A stretch of DNA of 64,000 bases from Spirobacillus cienkowskii (lineage in GTDB: Bacteria > Bdellovibrionota_B > Oligoflexia > Silvanigrellales > Silvanigrellaceae): the NCBI RefSeq assembly GCF_037081835.1, contig NZ_CP146516.1, positions 2,714,501 through 2,778,500 on the forward strand. Reading direction: 5' to 3'. Under the pieces are notes generated by a model. That model saw nothing but the letters and a program-made list of their open reading frames with translations. It did no database searches and was not told the origin of the DNA. The position numbers and the translations under genes were made by a program. Every line of letters starts with the position of its first letter. The first letter of the stretch is position 1. This document shows positions 54,852 to 63,506 of the stretch, piece by piece.

Positions 54852-55580
54852 ATGCCTAAAAACCTTAAGATTCCTAAAATTATAGGACATCGAGGAGCAA
54901 AAGGATTTGCACCAGAAAATACCCTAACATCTTTTAAAAAAGCAAAAGAGCTTGGAGCTCGTTGGGTAGAGTTTGATGTAAAAGAAACTCAAGATAGCAT
55001 TTTAATAGTGATGCACGATGATACGCTCGAAAGAACAACTAATGGTAAGGGAAAAGTAGCAAATACTAATTTTTTGGAAATAAAAAAACTTGATGCAGGA
55101 TCATGGTTTCATGAGTCTTTTACTAACGAAAAAGTACCCTCTTTTGAAGAAACAATAAAACTTTTAAATGAACTAAAATTAGGAGCAAATATTGAAATAA
55201 AACCATGTCCAAAAAAAGAAGAAAAAACTGCTATTTTAGTAGCAAAAGTTTTACAAAATTTATGGCCCAAAGAACTACCTCCACCAATAGTTTCAAGCTT
55301 TAGCATGGAATCACTTGTAGCCGCAAAAAAAGTATTTCCTGAATTAATTATTGGAGCGCTATTTGAAACACTACCAATTGACTGGAAAAGTATTGCAAAA
55401 TCTGTTCAAGCAAACACTATTCATATTGATCATGAAAATATAAGCGATGAAAAAATTTTAGAAATAATTAATGAAAATTATCCTGTATTGGCATATACTG
55501 TAAATGATACAAAAAGAGCTAATGAATTATTTAAAACTGGGGTTACTGCAATTTTTACAGATTTTCCATGGAAGGAATAA
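54852..55580 (+). CDS. ugpQ: Glycerophosphodiester phosphodiesterase
   Basis: The 242-residue protein has the GDPD signature HRGAKGFAPENTLTSF near the N-terminus, WVEFDVKETQDSILIVMHDD with metal-binding Glu/Asp and His, and IEIKPCP. It hydrolyses glycerophosphodiesters to sn-glycerol 3-phosphate and an alcohol. No signal peptide is visible, so it is cytoplasmic like E. coli UgpQ. It starts the ugp operon after a GGAGG ribosome site, and the next gene begins within a few bases of its stop. Confidence 0.94.
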   Translation: MPKNLKIPKIIGHRGAKGFAPENTLTSFKKAKELGARWVEFDVKETQDSILIVMHDDTLERTTNGKGKVANTNFLEIKKLDAGSWFHESFTNEKVPSFEETIKLLNELKLGANIEIKPCPKKEEKTAILVAKVLQNLWPKELPPPIVSSFSMESLVAAKKVFPELIIGALFETLPIDWKSIAKSVQANTIHIDHENISDEKILEIINENYPVLAYTVNDTKRANELFKTGVTAIFTDFPWKE

Positions 55581-55585
55581 CAGGT

Positions 55586-56887
55586 ATGAGATATAGTTAT
55601 AATTTTTTTTATCCAATATTTTTATTATTATTTTGTTTTAATAATGCTTATTCAAAAACAAAAATTCAATTTTGGCATGGACTTTCAGGAACTACCAGTG
55701 ATTACTTAAACGATATTATTTTAGATTTTAATAAGTCACAAAATGATATTGAAGTTATTGCTGTTAAAAAAGGCACATATCAAGAAACAATGATTTCTGG
55801 AATTGCGGCTTACAGAGCAAAAAAACAACCCGATATCATTCAAATATATGAGGTTGGAACAGCGACAATGCTTTTCGCAAAAGGAGCAACCATTCCAATT
55901 TCACAACTTTTAAATGAAAACAATATTACAATAAATTATGATGATATTATTCCAGCAGTTAAAGGTTATTATAGCGAAAATAACGTGCTTTTTTCATTTC
56001 CTTTAAATAGCTCGTCTCCAATATTATATTATAATAATAAAATTTTTAAAAAGGCTGGATTAAATCCAAACTCTCCACCCAAAACATGGGAAGAATTATT
56101 TGTTTACGCAGAAAAAATTAAAAATTCTGGTGCTGCTCTATGTGGTTTTACCTCTGCTTGGCCAGCATGGATTCAGCTAGAAAACTTTAGTGCATGGCAC
56201 AATATTCCTTATGCAACAGATCACAACGGAATGTCTTCAAAAAAACCGAAGCTCACTTTTAATTCTAAAATACAAGTGCAACATTGGGAAAATTTACAAA
56301 ATGCAAATAAAAAAGGTTTTTTTACTTATTATGGTAGAACCTCCGAAGCTCAAATGGCATTTTCAACTCAAAAATGCGGAATGTATTTTGACTCAACCGG
56401 TTCATATGGTGATGTCAAAGCATCTAACGTCGAATTTTCTGTAGCACCTCTTCCATATTATAAAAATGTTTCTGGCGCACCACAAAACACAATAATTGGA
56501 GGAGCGAGTCTCTGGGTTTTTAATGGAATTCCAAAAGACCATCAAAAAGCAGCAGCAATTTTTATTGAATATTTATCGAGACCTCAGGTAATGGCAAGAT
56601 GGCATCAAACAAGTGGTTATTTACCCGTTACCTTTAAATCTTACGAACAAACTAAGTTACAAGGATTTTATAAAAATAATTCTGGTTATGAAATTGCAAT
56701 TTCTGAATTAAATAATAAGCCTCCAACAGAAAACTCAAAAGGTTTAAGAATTAATGGACTGCCAAATATTCGTAACATTGTAGAATCAAATTTTGAGTCG
56801 ATGCTATCTGGTAAGATTACAGCAAAAATGGCTCTTGATAATGCTGTAGAAAAAGGTAATGAAATTATACAAAAAACAGGTGGATAA
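55586..56887 (+). CDS. ugpB: sn-glycerol-3-phosphate ABC transporter, substrate-binding protein
   Basis: The protein (433 residues from the ATG at 55586) has a signal peptide (MRYSYNFFYPIFLLLFCF then NNAYS) and a family 1 solute-binding fold. KIQFWHGLSG at the mature N-terminus and PLNSSSPILYYNNKIFKKAG are typical of UgpB, as is GGASLWVFNGIPKD. It binds glycerol 3-phosphate or glycerophosphodiesters in the periplasm. The ATG at 55586 is preferred over 55568 because the latter lies inside ugpQ and spoils the signal peptide. Confidence 0.92.
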   Translation: MRYSYNFFYPIFLLLFCFNNAYSKTKIQFWHGLSGTTSDYLNDIILDFNKSQNDIEVIAVKKGTYQETMISGIAAYRAKKQPDIIQIYEVGTATMLFAKGATIPISQLLNENNITINYDDIIPAVKGYYSENNVLFSFPLNSSSPILYYNNKIFKKAGLNPNSPPKTWEELFVYAEKIKNSGAALCGFTSAWPAWIQLENFSAWHNIPYATDHNGMSSKKPKLTFNSKIQVQHWENLQNANKKGFFTYYGRTSEAQMAFSTQKCGMYFDSTGSYGDVKASNVEFSVAPLPYYKNVSGAPQNTIIGGASLWVFNGIPKDHQKAAAIFIEYLSRPQVMARWHQTSGYLPVTFKSYEQTKLQGFYKNNSGYEIAISELNNKPPTENSKGLRINGLPNIRNIVESNFESMLSGKITAKMALDNAVEKGNEIIQKTGG

Positions 56888-57769
56888 GTGCAAAAAAGAG
56901 TAATTTTTAATTCTAAATTATTACCATACTTACTTATAGCTCCACAAATACTTATTTCATCTGTTTTCTTTTTTTGGCCTGCAATATTGGCAATATGGCA
57001 ATCATTTTTAAAAGAAGATGCTTTTGGCTTAAGTACAGAATTTATATGGTTTCAAAATTACCTAGATATATTTTTTGATAATAATTACTTATCTTCTATA
57101 TTTGTAACAATAATTTTTAGCTTTTTTGTAACTCTAATTTGTTTAACAATTTCTCTTATATTATCTGGACTTGTTTATAAAGTTAATTTTGGAAAAATAG
57201 TCTATCAAACTCTTATTATATGCCCCTATGCTGTTGCCCCTGCAATTGCAGGAATATTATGGTTTTTTCTATTTAATCCATCCATAGGATATATATCAAA
57301 TATTTTGCAAAAAATTAATATTTTATGGGATCCTAACTTAAATGAAAATCATGCATTAATTTTAATAATAGTTGCAGCAAGCTGGAAACAAATTAGTTAT
57401 AATTTTTTATTTTATCTAGCTAGTCTTCAGTCAATACCAAAATCACTACTTGAAGCAGCCTCTATTGATGGCGCTAGTTCTTTTAGAAAATTTATTGATA
57501 TAATTATACCAATTATTTCTCCAACAACATTTTTTTTATTTATAATGAATTTAATTTATACATTTTTTGATACATTTGGAATAATTTTTACAACCACGCA
57601 AGGAGGACCTGGATATTCTACAACAAATCTCGTTTACAAAGTTTATGTTGATGGAATTATAAATCTTAATTTAGGAAGTTCTGCAGCACAGTCTGTAATA
57701 TTAATGATTTTTGTATCCATAATAACATTAATCCATTTTAAATTTGTAGAAAAAAAGGTTCACTATTAA
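56888..57769 (+). CDS. ugpA: sn-glycerol-3-phosphate ABC transporter permease UgpA
   Basis: The 293-residue permease starts with GTG directly after the ugpB stop. It has six predicted helices and the EAA loop as LEAASIDGASSFRKFIDIII, where the ATPase docks. The segment TTTQGGPGYSTTNLVYKVYV near the C-terminus is typical of the UgpA/MalF-like carbohydrate permeases. It pairs with UgpE in the next gene, two bases downstream. Confidence 0.93.
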   Translation: MQKRVIFNSKLLPYLLIAPQILISSVFFFWPAILAIWQSFLKEDAFGLSTEFIWFQNYLDIFFDNNYLSSIFVTIIFSFFVTLICLTISLILSGLVYKVNFGKIVYQTLIICPYAVAPAIAGILWFFLFNPSIGYISNILQKINILWDPNLNENHALILIIVAASWKQISYNFLFYLASLQSIPKSLLEAASIDGASSFRKFIDIIIPIISPTTFFLFIMNLIYTFFDTFGIIFTTTQGGPGYSTTNLVYKVYVDGIINLNLGSSAAQSVILMIFVSIITLIHFKFVEKKVHY

Positions 57770-57771
57770 AA

Positions 57772-58617
57772 ATGTTTAATAATTTTAAAAAAACTTATTT
57801 TTTAACCAATTTTATATTGATATTTGGAACAATTATAATTGTATTTCCTATTTACTTTTGCTTTATTGCATCTACAGAAAGCATACAAAATATATTACAC
57901 GGAAAAATAGGATTAATTCCTGGCACACAATTATTTAAAAACTATTTAGAAATATTAAATCCCGAAAAAAATATTTTACCAGGTATATCAATTTGGAAGC
58001 TTTTATTAAATAGTCTGATTACAACAGTATTAATAACAATTGGTAAAACTGTAATTTCTATTGTATCAGCATATTCTATAGTATATTTCAATTTTCCTTT
58101 TAAAAAAACTTTGTTTTTTTTAATTTTTATAACATTAATGCTCCCAATTGAAGTTCGTATAGTTCCAACATTTCAAATGGCTTCAAATTTAAATCTTTTA
58201 GATTCTTATCACGGCTTATCAATTCCTTTAATTGCCTCAGCAACTGCAACTTTTTTATTTAGACAATTTTTTATGACAATACCAGATGAACTTTGTGAAG
58301 CAGCAAAAATTGATGGGGCAGGTCCATTGCATTTTTTTTGGGATATCGTTTTTCCACTTTCTAGAACAACAATAGCAGCTCTTTTTGTAATTTTATTTAT
58401 TTATGGATGGAATCAGTACCTTTGGCCGCTTCTTATTACTACAAAACAAAGTATGAACACTATCATTATTGCTCTCACTCAAATGATTTCTCCAGATGGT
58501 GCAACCCCGTGGGAAAAGGTAATGGGAGTTGCTGTAATTGCTATGCTCCCACCGATATTTGTTGTTGTATTTATGCAAAAATTATTTGTAAAAGGATTGA
58601 TTGATTCTGAAAAATAA
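57772..58617 (+). CDS. ugpE: sn-glycerol-3-phosphate ABC transporter permease UgpE
   Basis: The 281-residue permease has six helices and the EAA loop as LCEAAKIDGAGPLHFFWDIV. LPIEVRIVPTFQMASNLNLL and YGWNQYLWPLLITT are typical of UgpE-like subunits. It begins two bases after ugpA and together with it forms the membrane channel. Confidence 0.93.
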   Translation: MFNNFKKTYFLTNFILIFGTIIIVFPIYFCFIASTESIQNILHGKIGLIPGTQLFKNYLEILNPEKNILPGISIWKLLLNSLITTVLITIGKTVISIVSAYSIVYFNFPFKKTLFFLIFITLMLPIEVRIVPTFQMASNLNLLDSYHGLSIPLIASATATFLFRQFFMTIPDELCEAAKIDGAGPLHFFWDIVFPLSRTTIAALFVILFIYGWNQYLWPLLITTKQSMNTIIIALTQMISPDGATPWEKVMGVAVIAMLPPIFVVVFMQKLFVKGLIDSEK

Positions 58618-58634
58618 ATTAATAGGAATAAAAA

Positions 58635-59657
58635 ATGGCTACAGTAACATTAAAAAGTTTAGAAAAGTTATTTAACAATCAACGAATATTAAGCAATATT
58701 AATTTAAAAATTAGTGATGGTGAATTTATAGTTATTTTAGGGCCAAGTGGCTGTGGAAAATCAACTTTATTACGTTTAGTGGCAGGTCTTGAAGCGGTGT
58801 CAAAAGGCGAAATATTTATAGGAGAAAAAAATGTAACAAATATTGAGCCTAAAGATAGAAAAATTGCTATGGTCTTTCAAAATTATGCTTTATATCCCCA
58901 CATGACGGTGTTTAATAACATCGCTTACGGACTAAAGTTACAGAAAGTATCAAAATCAGAAATTATAAAAAAAGTTAATTTTGCGTCAGAAATTCTTCAA
59001 CTGAATGAGCTTCTACAACGAAAACCTAGTCAACTTAGTGGTGGCCAAAGACAGCGAGTTGCAATGGGTAGAGCAATAGTTAGAGATCCCAATGTTTTTT
59101 TATTTGACGAACCATTAAGTAACTTAGATGCAAAACTAAGGACACAAATGCGCTTTGAAATTAAAAAAATTCAAAAAAAATTTAATACTACTAGTATTTA
59201 TGTAACACATGATCAAATTGAAGCAATGACACTTGCAGATAGAATTGTTTTACTAAACAAAGGAAATATTGAACAAATTGGTACTCCAATAGAATTGTAT
59301 ACTAAACCAGCTTCAACTTTTGTTGGAGGTTTTATTGGAAACCCTCCTATGAATTTTATTCCTGGAGAATATATTTCGAACTATATTAATTTTAATAATT
59401 TCAATAAAAACTGTATTGTTGGAATAAGACCAGAAAATATTAAAATTTTAACGGATATTGAAGACAAAAAATCAATACCATTTAAATTTGAAATGTTCGA
59501 AATTATAGGTCATGAAAGTCTTGTTTATGGAAAAATTGATAATTCTAACATTTCTATCATAATCAAAACAAATAAAATAAATAATGATTTTAGTTCAAAA
59601 AAACTTTATATTAGTTTTAAACACGATGATCTCCATTTTTTTCCAAAAGATACTTAG
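58635..59657 (+). CDS. ugpC: sn-glycerol-3-phosphate ABC transporter ATPase UgpC
   Basis: The 340-residue ATPase has Walker A GPSGCGKSTLLRLVAGLE, the Q loop in MVFQNYALYPHMTVF, signature LSGGQRQRVAMGRAIVRDP, Walker B VFLFDEPLSNLD and the switch His in IYVTHDQIEAMTLAD. A C-terminal OB-type regulatory domain (from about residue 240) follows, as in UgpC/MalK. It drives uptake through UgpAE. It is the last gene of the operon and converges on the glycosyltransferase gene. Confidence 0.94.
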   Translation: MATVTLKSLEKLFNNQRILSNINLKISDGEFIVILGPSGCGKSTLLRLVAGLEAVSKGEIFIGEKNVTNIEPKDRKIAMVFQNYALYPHMTVFNNIAYGLKLQKVSKSEIIKKVNFASEILQLNELLQRKPSQLSGGQRQRVAMGRAIVRDPNVFLFDEPLSNLDAKLRTQMRFEIKKIQKKFNTTSIYVTHDQIEAMTLADRIVLLNKGNIEQIGTPIELYTKPASTFVGGFIGNPPMNFIPGEYISNYINFNNFNKNCIVGIRPENIKILTDIEDKKSIPFKFEMFEIIGHESLVYGKIDNSNISIIIKTNKINNDFSSKKLYISFKHDDLHFFPKDT

Positions 59658-59670
59658 TTATTTATTTGAA

Positions 59671-60873
59671 TCAATTGTATATAAAATTTAGCAGCGAATT
59701 ATAACTACTAGAAGAAAACCTATTATTTCCTTCTAATTTAGCTTTATCTTTAAGAAGAATATATTGGTTTTTTTCTAAAAAGATTGCAGCTGAATATTCT
59801 AATTTTTGTTTTAAATTTTCTTCGTCTCCGGAATTAAAAATTAAATTACTAAATACGGAAAGAACTTCTGGTAGTGCTCCTACATTTGAACTTAATACAG
59901 GAATACCGCTTTGTAAAAATTCTACTCCAACTCTACAAATAACCTCACTCCCTAAGCTTGGAATAACCCCAAAACTTACAGTAGCAATTAAGTTTTCTAT
60001 ATTATTAATTTTTTCTTCAATTATAAATACTTGTTTTTTTTGAGAAGAATCCTCTAAAAAAAACTTATTAACATTAGATTTTTGAATATCAAACTTACTT
60101 AAATGTTTTAAAAAAATATTTTGTGGGTTAATATTTGCTTTGTACCCTAAAAAAATTAACTGACTTTCTATTGTATTATTAAATCTATCTTTAAAATTTG
60201 CCTTGCTAAATGCTTCTAATAAATAATCATGCCCCTTAACGGGATCAAATCTTCCAATAACTAAAAAAGAGAGTTTATTTTTATCTATTGGTGGAAATGA
60301 GCTGTCTAAATAAAACCTATTTTCATAATTTTTTTGAGGCATTGCATCTTTAGCGTAATAATGAACAATTGTTTTATTTTTATTCAATTCAAAACCAACT
60401 TGTTTTTTTATACAATCTGCAGCAAATATAATTTTATTAGTTAAATAATTATAAATTATTCTTGAAAAAAAATTTGATTTAAGTCTTTGCGCTTGACCTC
60501 TAACTCGAATTAATTTTTTATTTTTCCATAAGAAAGGAAATAATATTTTAGTTACAACACAAAGAGAATGTTCTCTACCTTCAAAGGTCCAAAAAAAAAT
60601 TTGTTTATTTTTATACTTAAATAAGGTTTGAATTATAAAAATTAAACTCGTCATAAAAGAAATTATTGTTTGCCTATGAATTGGCAAATGTTTAAAAGGT
60701 AAATGATTTTCTAAGCATTTTTGCTGCATTGCTGTATGACCTACTTCTGAGCAATACAATACTCCATCGGGCTGATTAAGATACAATGCAAGTTGTAAAC
60801 TATAATCAGAAACTGCAGAAAACCAAGGATTAGAATTTAAAAATAAATGTTTTAACTCAAAATTATCTTTCAA
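59671..60873 (-). CDS. Glycosyltransferase family 4 (GT-B)
   Basis: The 400-residue protein has a GT-B layout. The nucleotide-sugar binding half shows SFLVIGRFDPVKGHDYLLEA, and GVIPSLGSEVICRVGVEFLQ followed by SGIPVLSSNVGALPEV matches the E-x(7)-E region and loop of GT4 enzymes. The acceptor is unknown; surface glycan or LPS assembly is plausible. The start is a TTG at 60873 with AAGG upstream, four bases after the methyltransferase stop. Both genes are likely one operon. Confidence 0.85.
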   Translation of the reverse strand: MKDNFELKHLFLNSNPWFSAVSDYSLQLALYLNQPDGVLYCSEVGHTAMQQKCLENHLPFKHLPIHRQTIISFMTSLIFIIQTLFKYKNKQIFFWTFEGREHSLCVVTKILFPFLWKNKKLIRVRGQAQRLKSNFFSRIIYNYLTNKIIFAADCIKKQVGFELNKNKTIVHYYAKDAMPQKNYENRFYLDSSFPPIDKNKLSFLVIGRFDPVKGHDYLLEAFSKANFKDRFNNTIESQLIFLGYKANINPQNIFLKHLSKFDIQKSNVNKFFLEDSSQKKQVFIIEEKINNIENLIATVSFGVIPSLGSEVICRVGVEFLQSGIPVLSSNVGALPEVLSVFSNLIFNSGDEENLKQKLEYSAAIFLEKNQYILLKDKAKLEGNNRFSSSSYNSLLNFIYN

Positions 60874-60877
60874 AAAG

Positions 60878-61915
60878 TCATACCTTACGAAAAATTATTA
60901 TAGGATTTGTCAATAATTCTTGTTTTTCATCCGCTTCTACAATTTTATTCCATGTAGAAATGGGATCATCAAACCCCAAAACATACCCCCTATCTTCTAA
61001 CTTACCTTCACAATAAATCATTTCAAGCTCTAATTTTTTTGCCATTTCATTTATTAAATTTAAAGGTATTCCTGGATCAGAGGGATGCATAAAAGCATCT
61101 GCGACGCTAACAGAACCAGCCCCTAAGTAATAAAATCGTTTTCTGCTCGAAGCAAAAAATCCTAAAAAATTAAAAAACTGCCAAAACCTTAGTAAAGCAT
61201 AATGCGATAAGATCTTGAATCTAAAATGTTTTTTTTGAAAAAAGCCGCTCCAAATATTTTGATAACGAGTTTGAATCCGACGCTCAAGCTTTCTTCCATG
61301 AAAGCTATAAACCATAAGGCGTAAGACGCCTCCAGAATTTAGTTTTTGGGCCATTGCAGAAAATAATGGTAAGGGGTCGGGTTGATGATGAAGCACCCCA
61401 AAGCACTGAATAAAATCAAACTTACCTAGGGCCTTTTCATTTAAAATAACTTCTGCATTGCCCTGCAAAAATTCAATTTTACTAGTTTTTACTCGTTTGG
61501 TAATAAAATTTGCAATTTTCAAAAAAGAAATTTTCTTTTTTGCCTTTTCAATTGCCTTTCGACTCAGATCAATTGCAATAATTTCGTTTTTAGGGTGCAA
61601 TTTTCTAAACAATACAGGCTCATCGGTTCCACAACCAACTAATAATATTCTTTTTTCATCAGAAAAAAGATTTTTCAGTTCAACAAAAATACAGAGCCAT
61701 TCTTTTTTATTGGCATAACCTCCAAAAACAGAAAAATCATTGCTCAGCTTCCAGATTGTATAGGCTATATTTGTTTTGCCTAAAGCAATACCAAAACCAA
61801 ATCCTCCATGAGCCGTAAACTGCGCCTCAATTTTAGGTAAAACTATCAGAGGACGGTTTGGATAAGGAAAAATCTCGTAAAATCTCCTCATTTTCTCTAT
61901 TTTAAGAAGCTCCAT
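60878..61915 (-). CDS. Class I SAM-dependent methyltransferase
   Basis: The 345-residue protein has the SAM-binding motif I in RILLVGCGTDEPVLFRKLHP, the acidic loop IIAIDLSRKAIEKAKKK, and FDFIQCFGVLHHQPDPLPLF at motif IV. An N-terminal segment of about 110 residues (FPYPNRPLIVLPKIEAQ) and a C-terminal region of about 150 residues flank the core, so it is larger than a minimal methyltransferase. The substrate is unknown. It is upstream of and nearly touching the glycosyltransferase gene. Confidence 0.85.
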   Translation of the reverse strand: MELLKIEKMRRFYEIFPYPNRPLIVLPKIEAQFTAHGGFGFGIALGKTNIAYTIWKLSNDFSVFGGYANKKEWLCIFVELKNLFSDEKRILLVGCGTDEPVLFRKLHPKNEIIAIDLSRKAIEKAKKKISFLKIANFITKRVKTSKIEFLQGNAEVILNEKALGKFDFIQCFGVLHHQPDPLPLFSAMAQKLNSGGVLRLMVYSFHGRKLERRIQTRYQNIWSGFFQKKHFRFKILSHYALLRFWQFFNFLGFFASSRKRFYYLGAGSVSVADAFMHPSDPGIPLNLINEMAKKLELEMIYCEGKLEDRGYVLGFDDPISTWNKIVEADEKQELLTNPIIIFRKV

Positions 61916-62055
61916 GCAATTACCCTTCTTTACAAACCTAAAAGGTATTCTGTAAAATTAACCTATAATAACATGTAGATCATCCAAACTAAAGGAGTTT
62001 ATTTTCTGCACTTGACACAGAGATCTTTGTAAAGTATTGATGTTGGTCTTACTAT

Positions 62056-62132
62056 GGTGGCTGTAGTCAAGTGGTTAAGACAATGGATTGTGATTCCATC
62101 ATGCGGGGGTTCAAGTCCCCTCAGTCACCCCA
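62056..62132 (+). tRNA. tRNA-His (GTG anticodon)
   Basis: The 77-base cloverleaf has acceptor arms GTGGCTG/CAGTCAC, anticodon GTG in ATTGTGATT, T-loop GGTTCAAGTCC and an encoded CCA end. An extra G at -1 facing C73 is the identity feature of tRNA-His. A terminator follows. Confidence 0.95.
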
Positions 62133-62139
62133 TCATTTT

Positions 62140-62173
62140 AAAAGCCCTCTGAATTAATACCAGAGGGCTTTTT
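62140..62173 (+). terminator. tRNA-His terminator
   Basis: A 12-bp stem AAAAGCCCTCTG/CAGAGGGCTTTT with a 9-base loop is followed by T residues, seven bases after the tRNA end. It may also terminate the convergent gene on the minus strand. Confidence 0.88.
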
Positions 62174-62190
62174 GTGTTAAAGTGGTACCG

Positions 62191-62697
62191 CTAACGAGAA
62201 ATAACGATATTGCATTTTAAATCCTCATAGTTATTTTCATATGGATCATATACATCTAAGGTAACTTCACCCCAAATTAATCTAGGTATCGCCCAAGTAG
62301 AAACCCCTACGCGACTAAAACGTTCTCCAAAATCATTTTGGCATTTCTTTTTTAATGTTTCGCAAAAATTTAACGCATCATCATCATTATAAAAAATTGG
62401 ATATATTTTTAAACCAATAATTGAATTAAAATTTTGATGTATTTTTATGTAAAAACGACCTTTTAACCAAATACCATTTGGGTATATTTCTATAATATCT
62501 TTGTAGTCTTCAAATAAATTATTTTTATCGCCCCCTTTTGCCCAATTCCACCCTATGCCTTCTTTCATAATATGTTGATTAGAAACTGTATCGTTTATAC
62601 AAAATAAATAAGATCCCGATGCATAAAGTGAAAATTGAAAAAAAATTGCTAAAAAAGATGTTATTTTAAAAAATTTACAAATTCTTTGATTACTCAT
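62191..62697 (-). CDS. Secreted protein of unknown function
   Basis: The 168-residue protein has a signal peptide (hydrophobic core ITSFLAIFFQFSLYASGS) and a soluble domain with Cys residues in LFCIND, NFCETLKKKCQND and LKCNIV. Tryptophans and acidic residues are frequent. I do not recognise a family. It is probably periplasmic or exported. The gene stands alone between tRNA-His and the GNAT gene, in very AT-rich surroundings. Confidence 0.7.
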   Translation of the reverse strand: MSNQRICKFFKITSFLAIFFQFSLYASGSYLFCINDTVSNQHIMKEGIGWNWAKGGDKNNLFEDYKDIIEIYPNGIWLKGRFYIKIHQNFNSIIGLKIYPIFYNDDDALNFCETLKKKCQNDFGERFSRVGVSTWAIPRLIWGEVTLDVYDPYENNYEDLKCNIVISR

Positions 62698-62869
62698 TTA
62701 TTTATTCTCCATACAAAATAAATAAAATTATTAAATATAACATTTTTTTCTATTAAGACAAAATTTTTAATAAAATTTTTTATACAATATATATTAATTT
62801 TTTTAAAAATATTATAGAATAATATTTTATCAGTATATTAATTTATATCAATTAAATTTAAGGAGAAAT

Positions 62870-63433
62870 ATGAAAGAAGACTCTATTATAATAAAGTCAA
62901 AAAGATTATATTTAAGGCATTTAGTTATAGAAGATGCAGAGCATATTTTTAACTATGCTAAAAATATTAATGTTTCAAAATTTGTAACATGGGATAGCCA
63001 TGTTACAATAAAAGATAGCATTAAATTTGTTAAAAGTATTTTAAAAATTTACAAAATTTTTCCTATAAGTAACTTAGGAATAGTTATAAACGAAAATTTT
63101 AATGAAACAGTTATTGGCACTATTGGTTTATTACAAAAACAACGTATGTCATTAAACACATACGAGCTTGGTTTCGCAATTAACGAAAATTACTGGGGAA
63201 AAGGCTATGCTTATGAAGCCGCAATTTCTTTATTAAAGCATTGTTTTGATAATTATATTATACAAAGAGTTGAAGCAACATGTATGATTGAAAATAAAAA
63301 AAGCTATAAACTCATGGAAAAAATTGGTATGAAACGAGAAGGAATTCTAAGAAACTATGTATTTAAAAATAATTATTACTATGATAGCTATATGTATTCA
63401 ATATTAAAACATGAATGGGATAATTTTTTATAA
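62870..63433 (+). CDS. GNAT N-acetyltransferase (RimJ/RimL type)
   Basis: The 187-residue protein begins with the RimJ-like segment SKRLYLRHLVIEDAEHIFNY, has the acetyl-CoA binding region YELGFAINENYWGKGYAYEA and ends with RVEATCMIENKKSYKLMEKI followed by GMKREGILRNYV, typical of acetyltransferase_3 proteins. Targets may be a protein N-terminus, an antibiotic or another amine; none can be assigned. AAGGAG precedes the ATG. Confidence 0.9.
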   Translation: MKEDSIIIKSKRLYLRHLVIEDAEHIFNYAKNINVSKFVTWDSHVTIKDSIKFVKSILKIYKIFPISNLGIVINENFNETVIGTIGLLQKQRMSLNTYELGFAINENYWGKGYAYEAAISLLKHCFDNYIIQRVEATCMIENKKSYKLMEKIGMKREGILRNYVFKNNYYYDSYMYSILKHEWDNFL

Positions 63434-63506
63434 TAAAAAAAACAGCTAAAGTTAATAATATTTTTTACCGATAGTTATATTATTATGTTTATTTAAGGCT
63501 TTGGCA

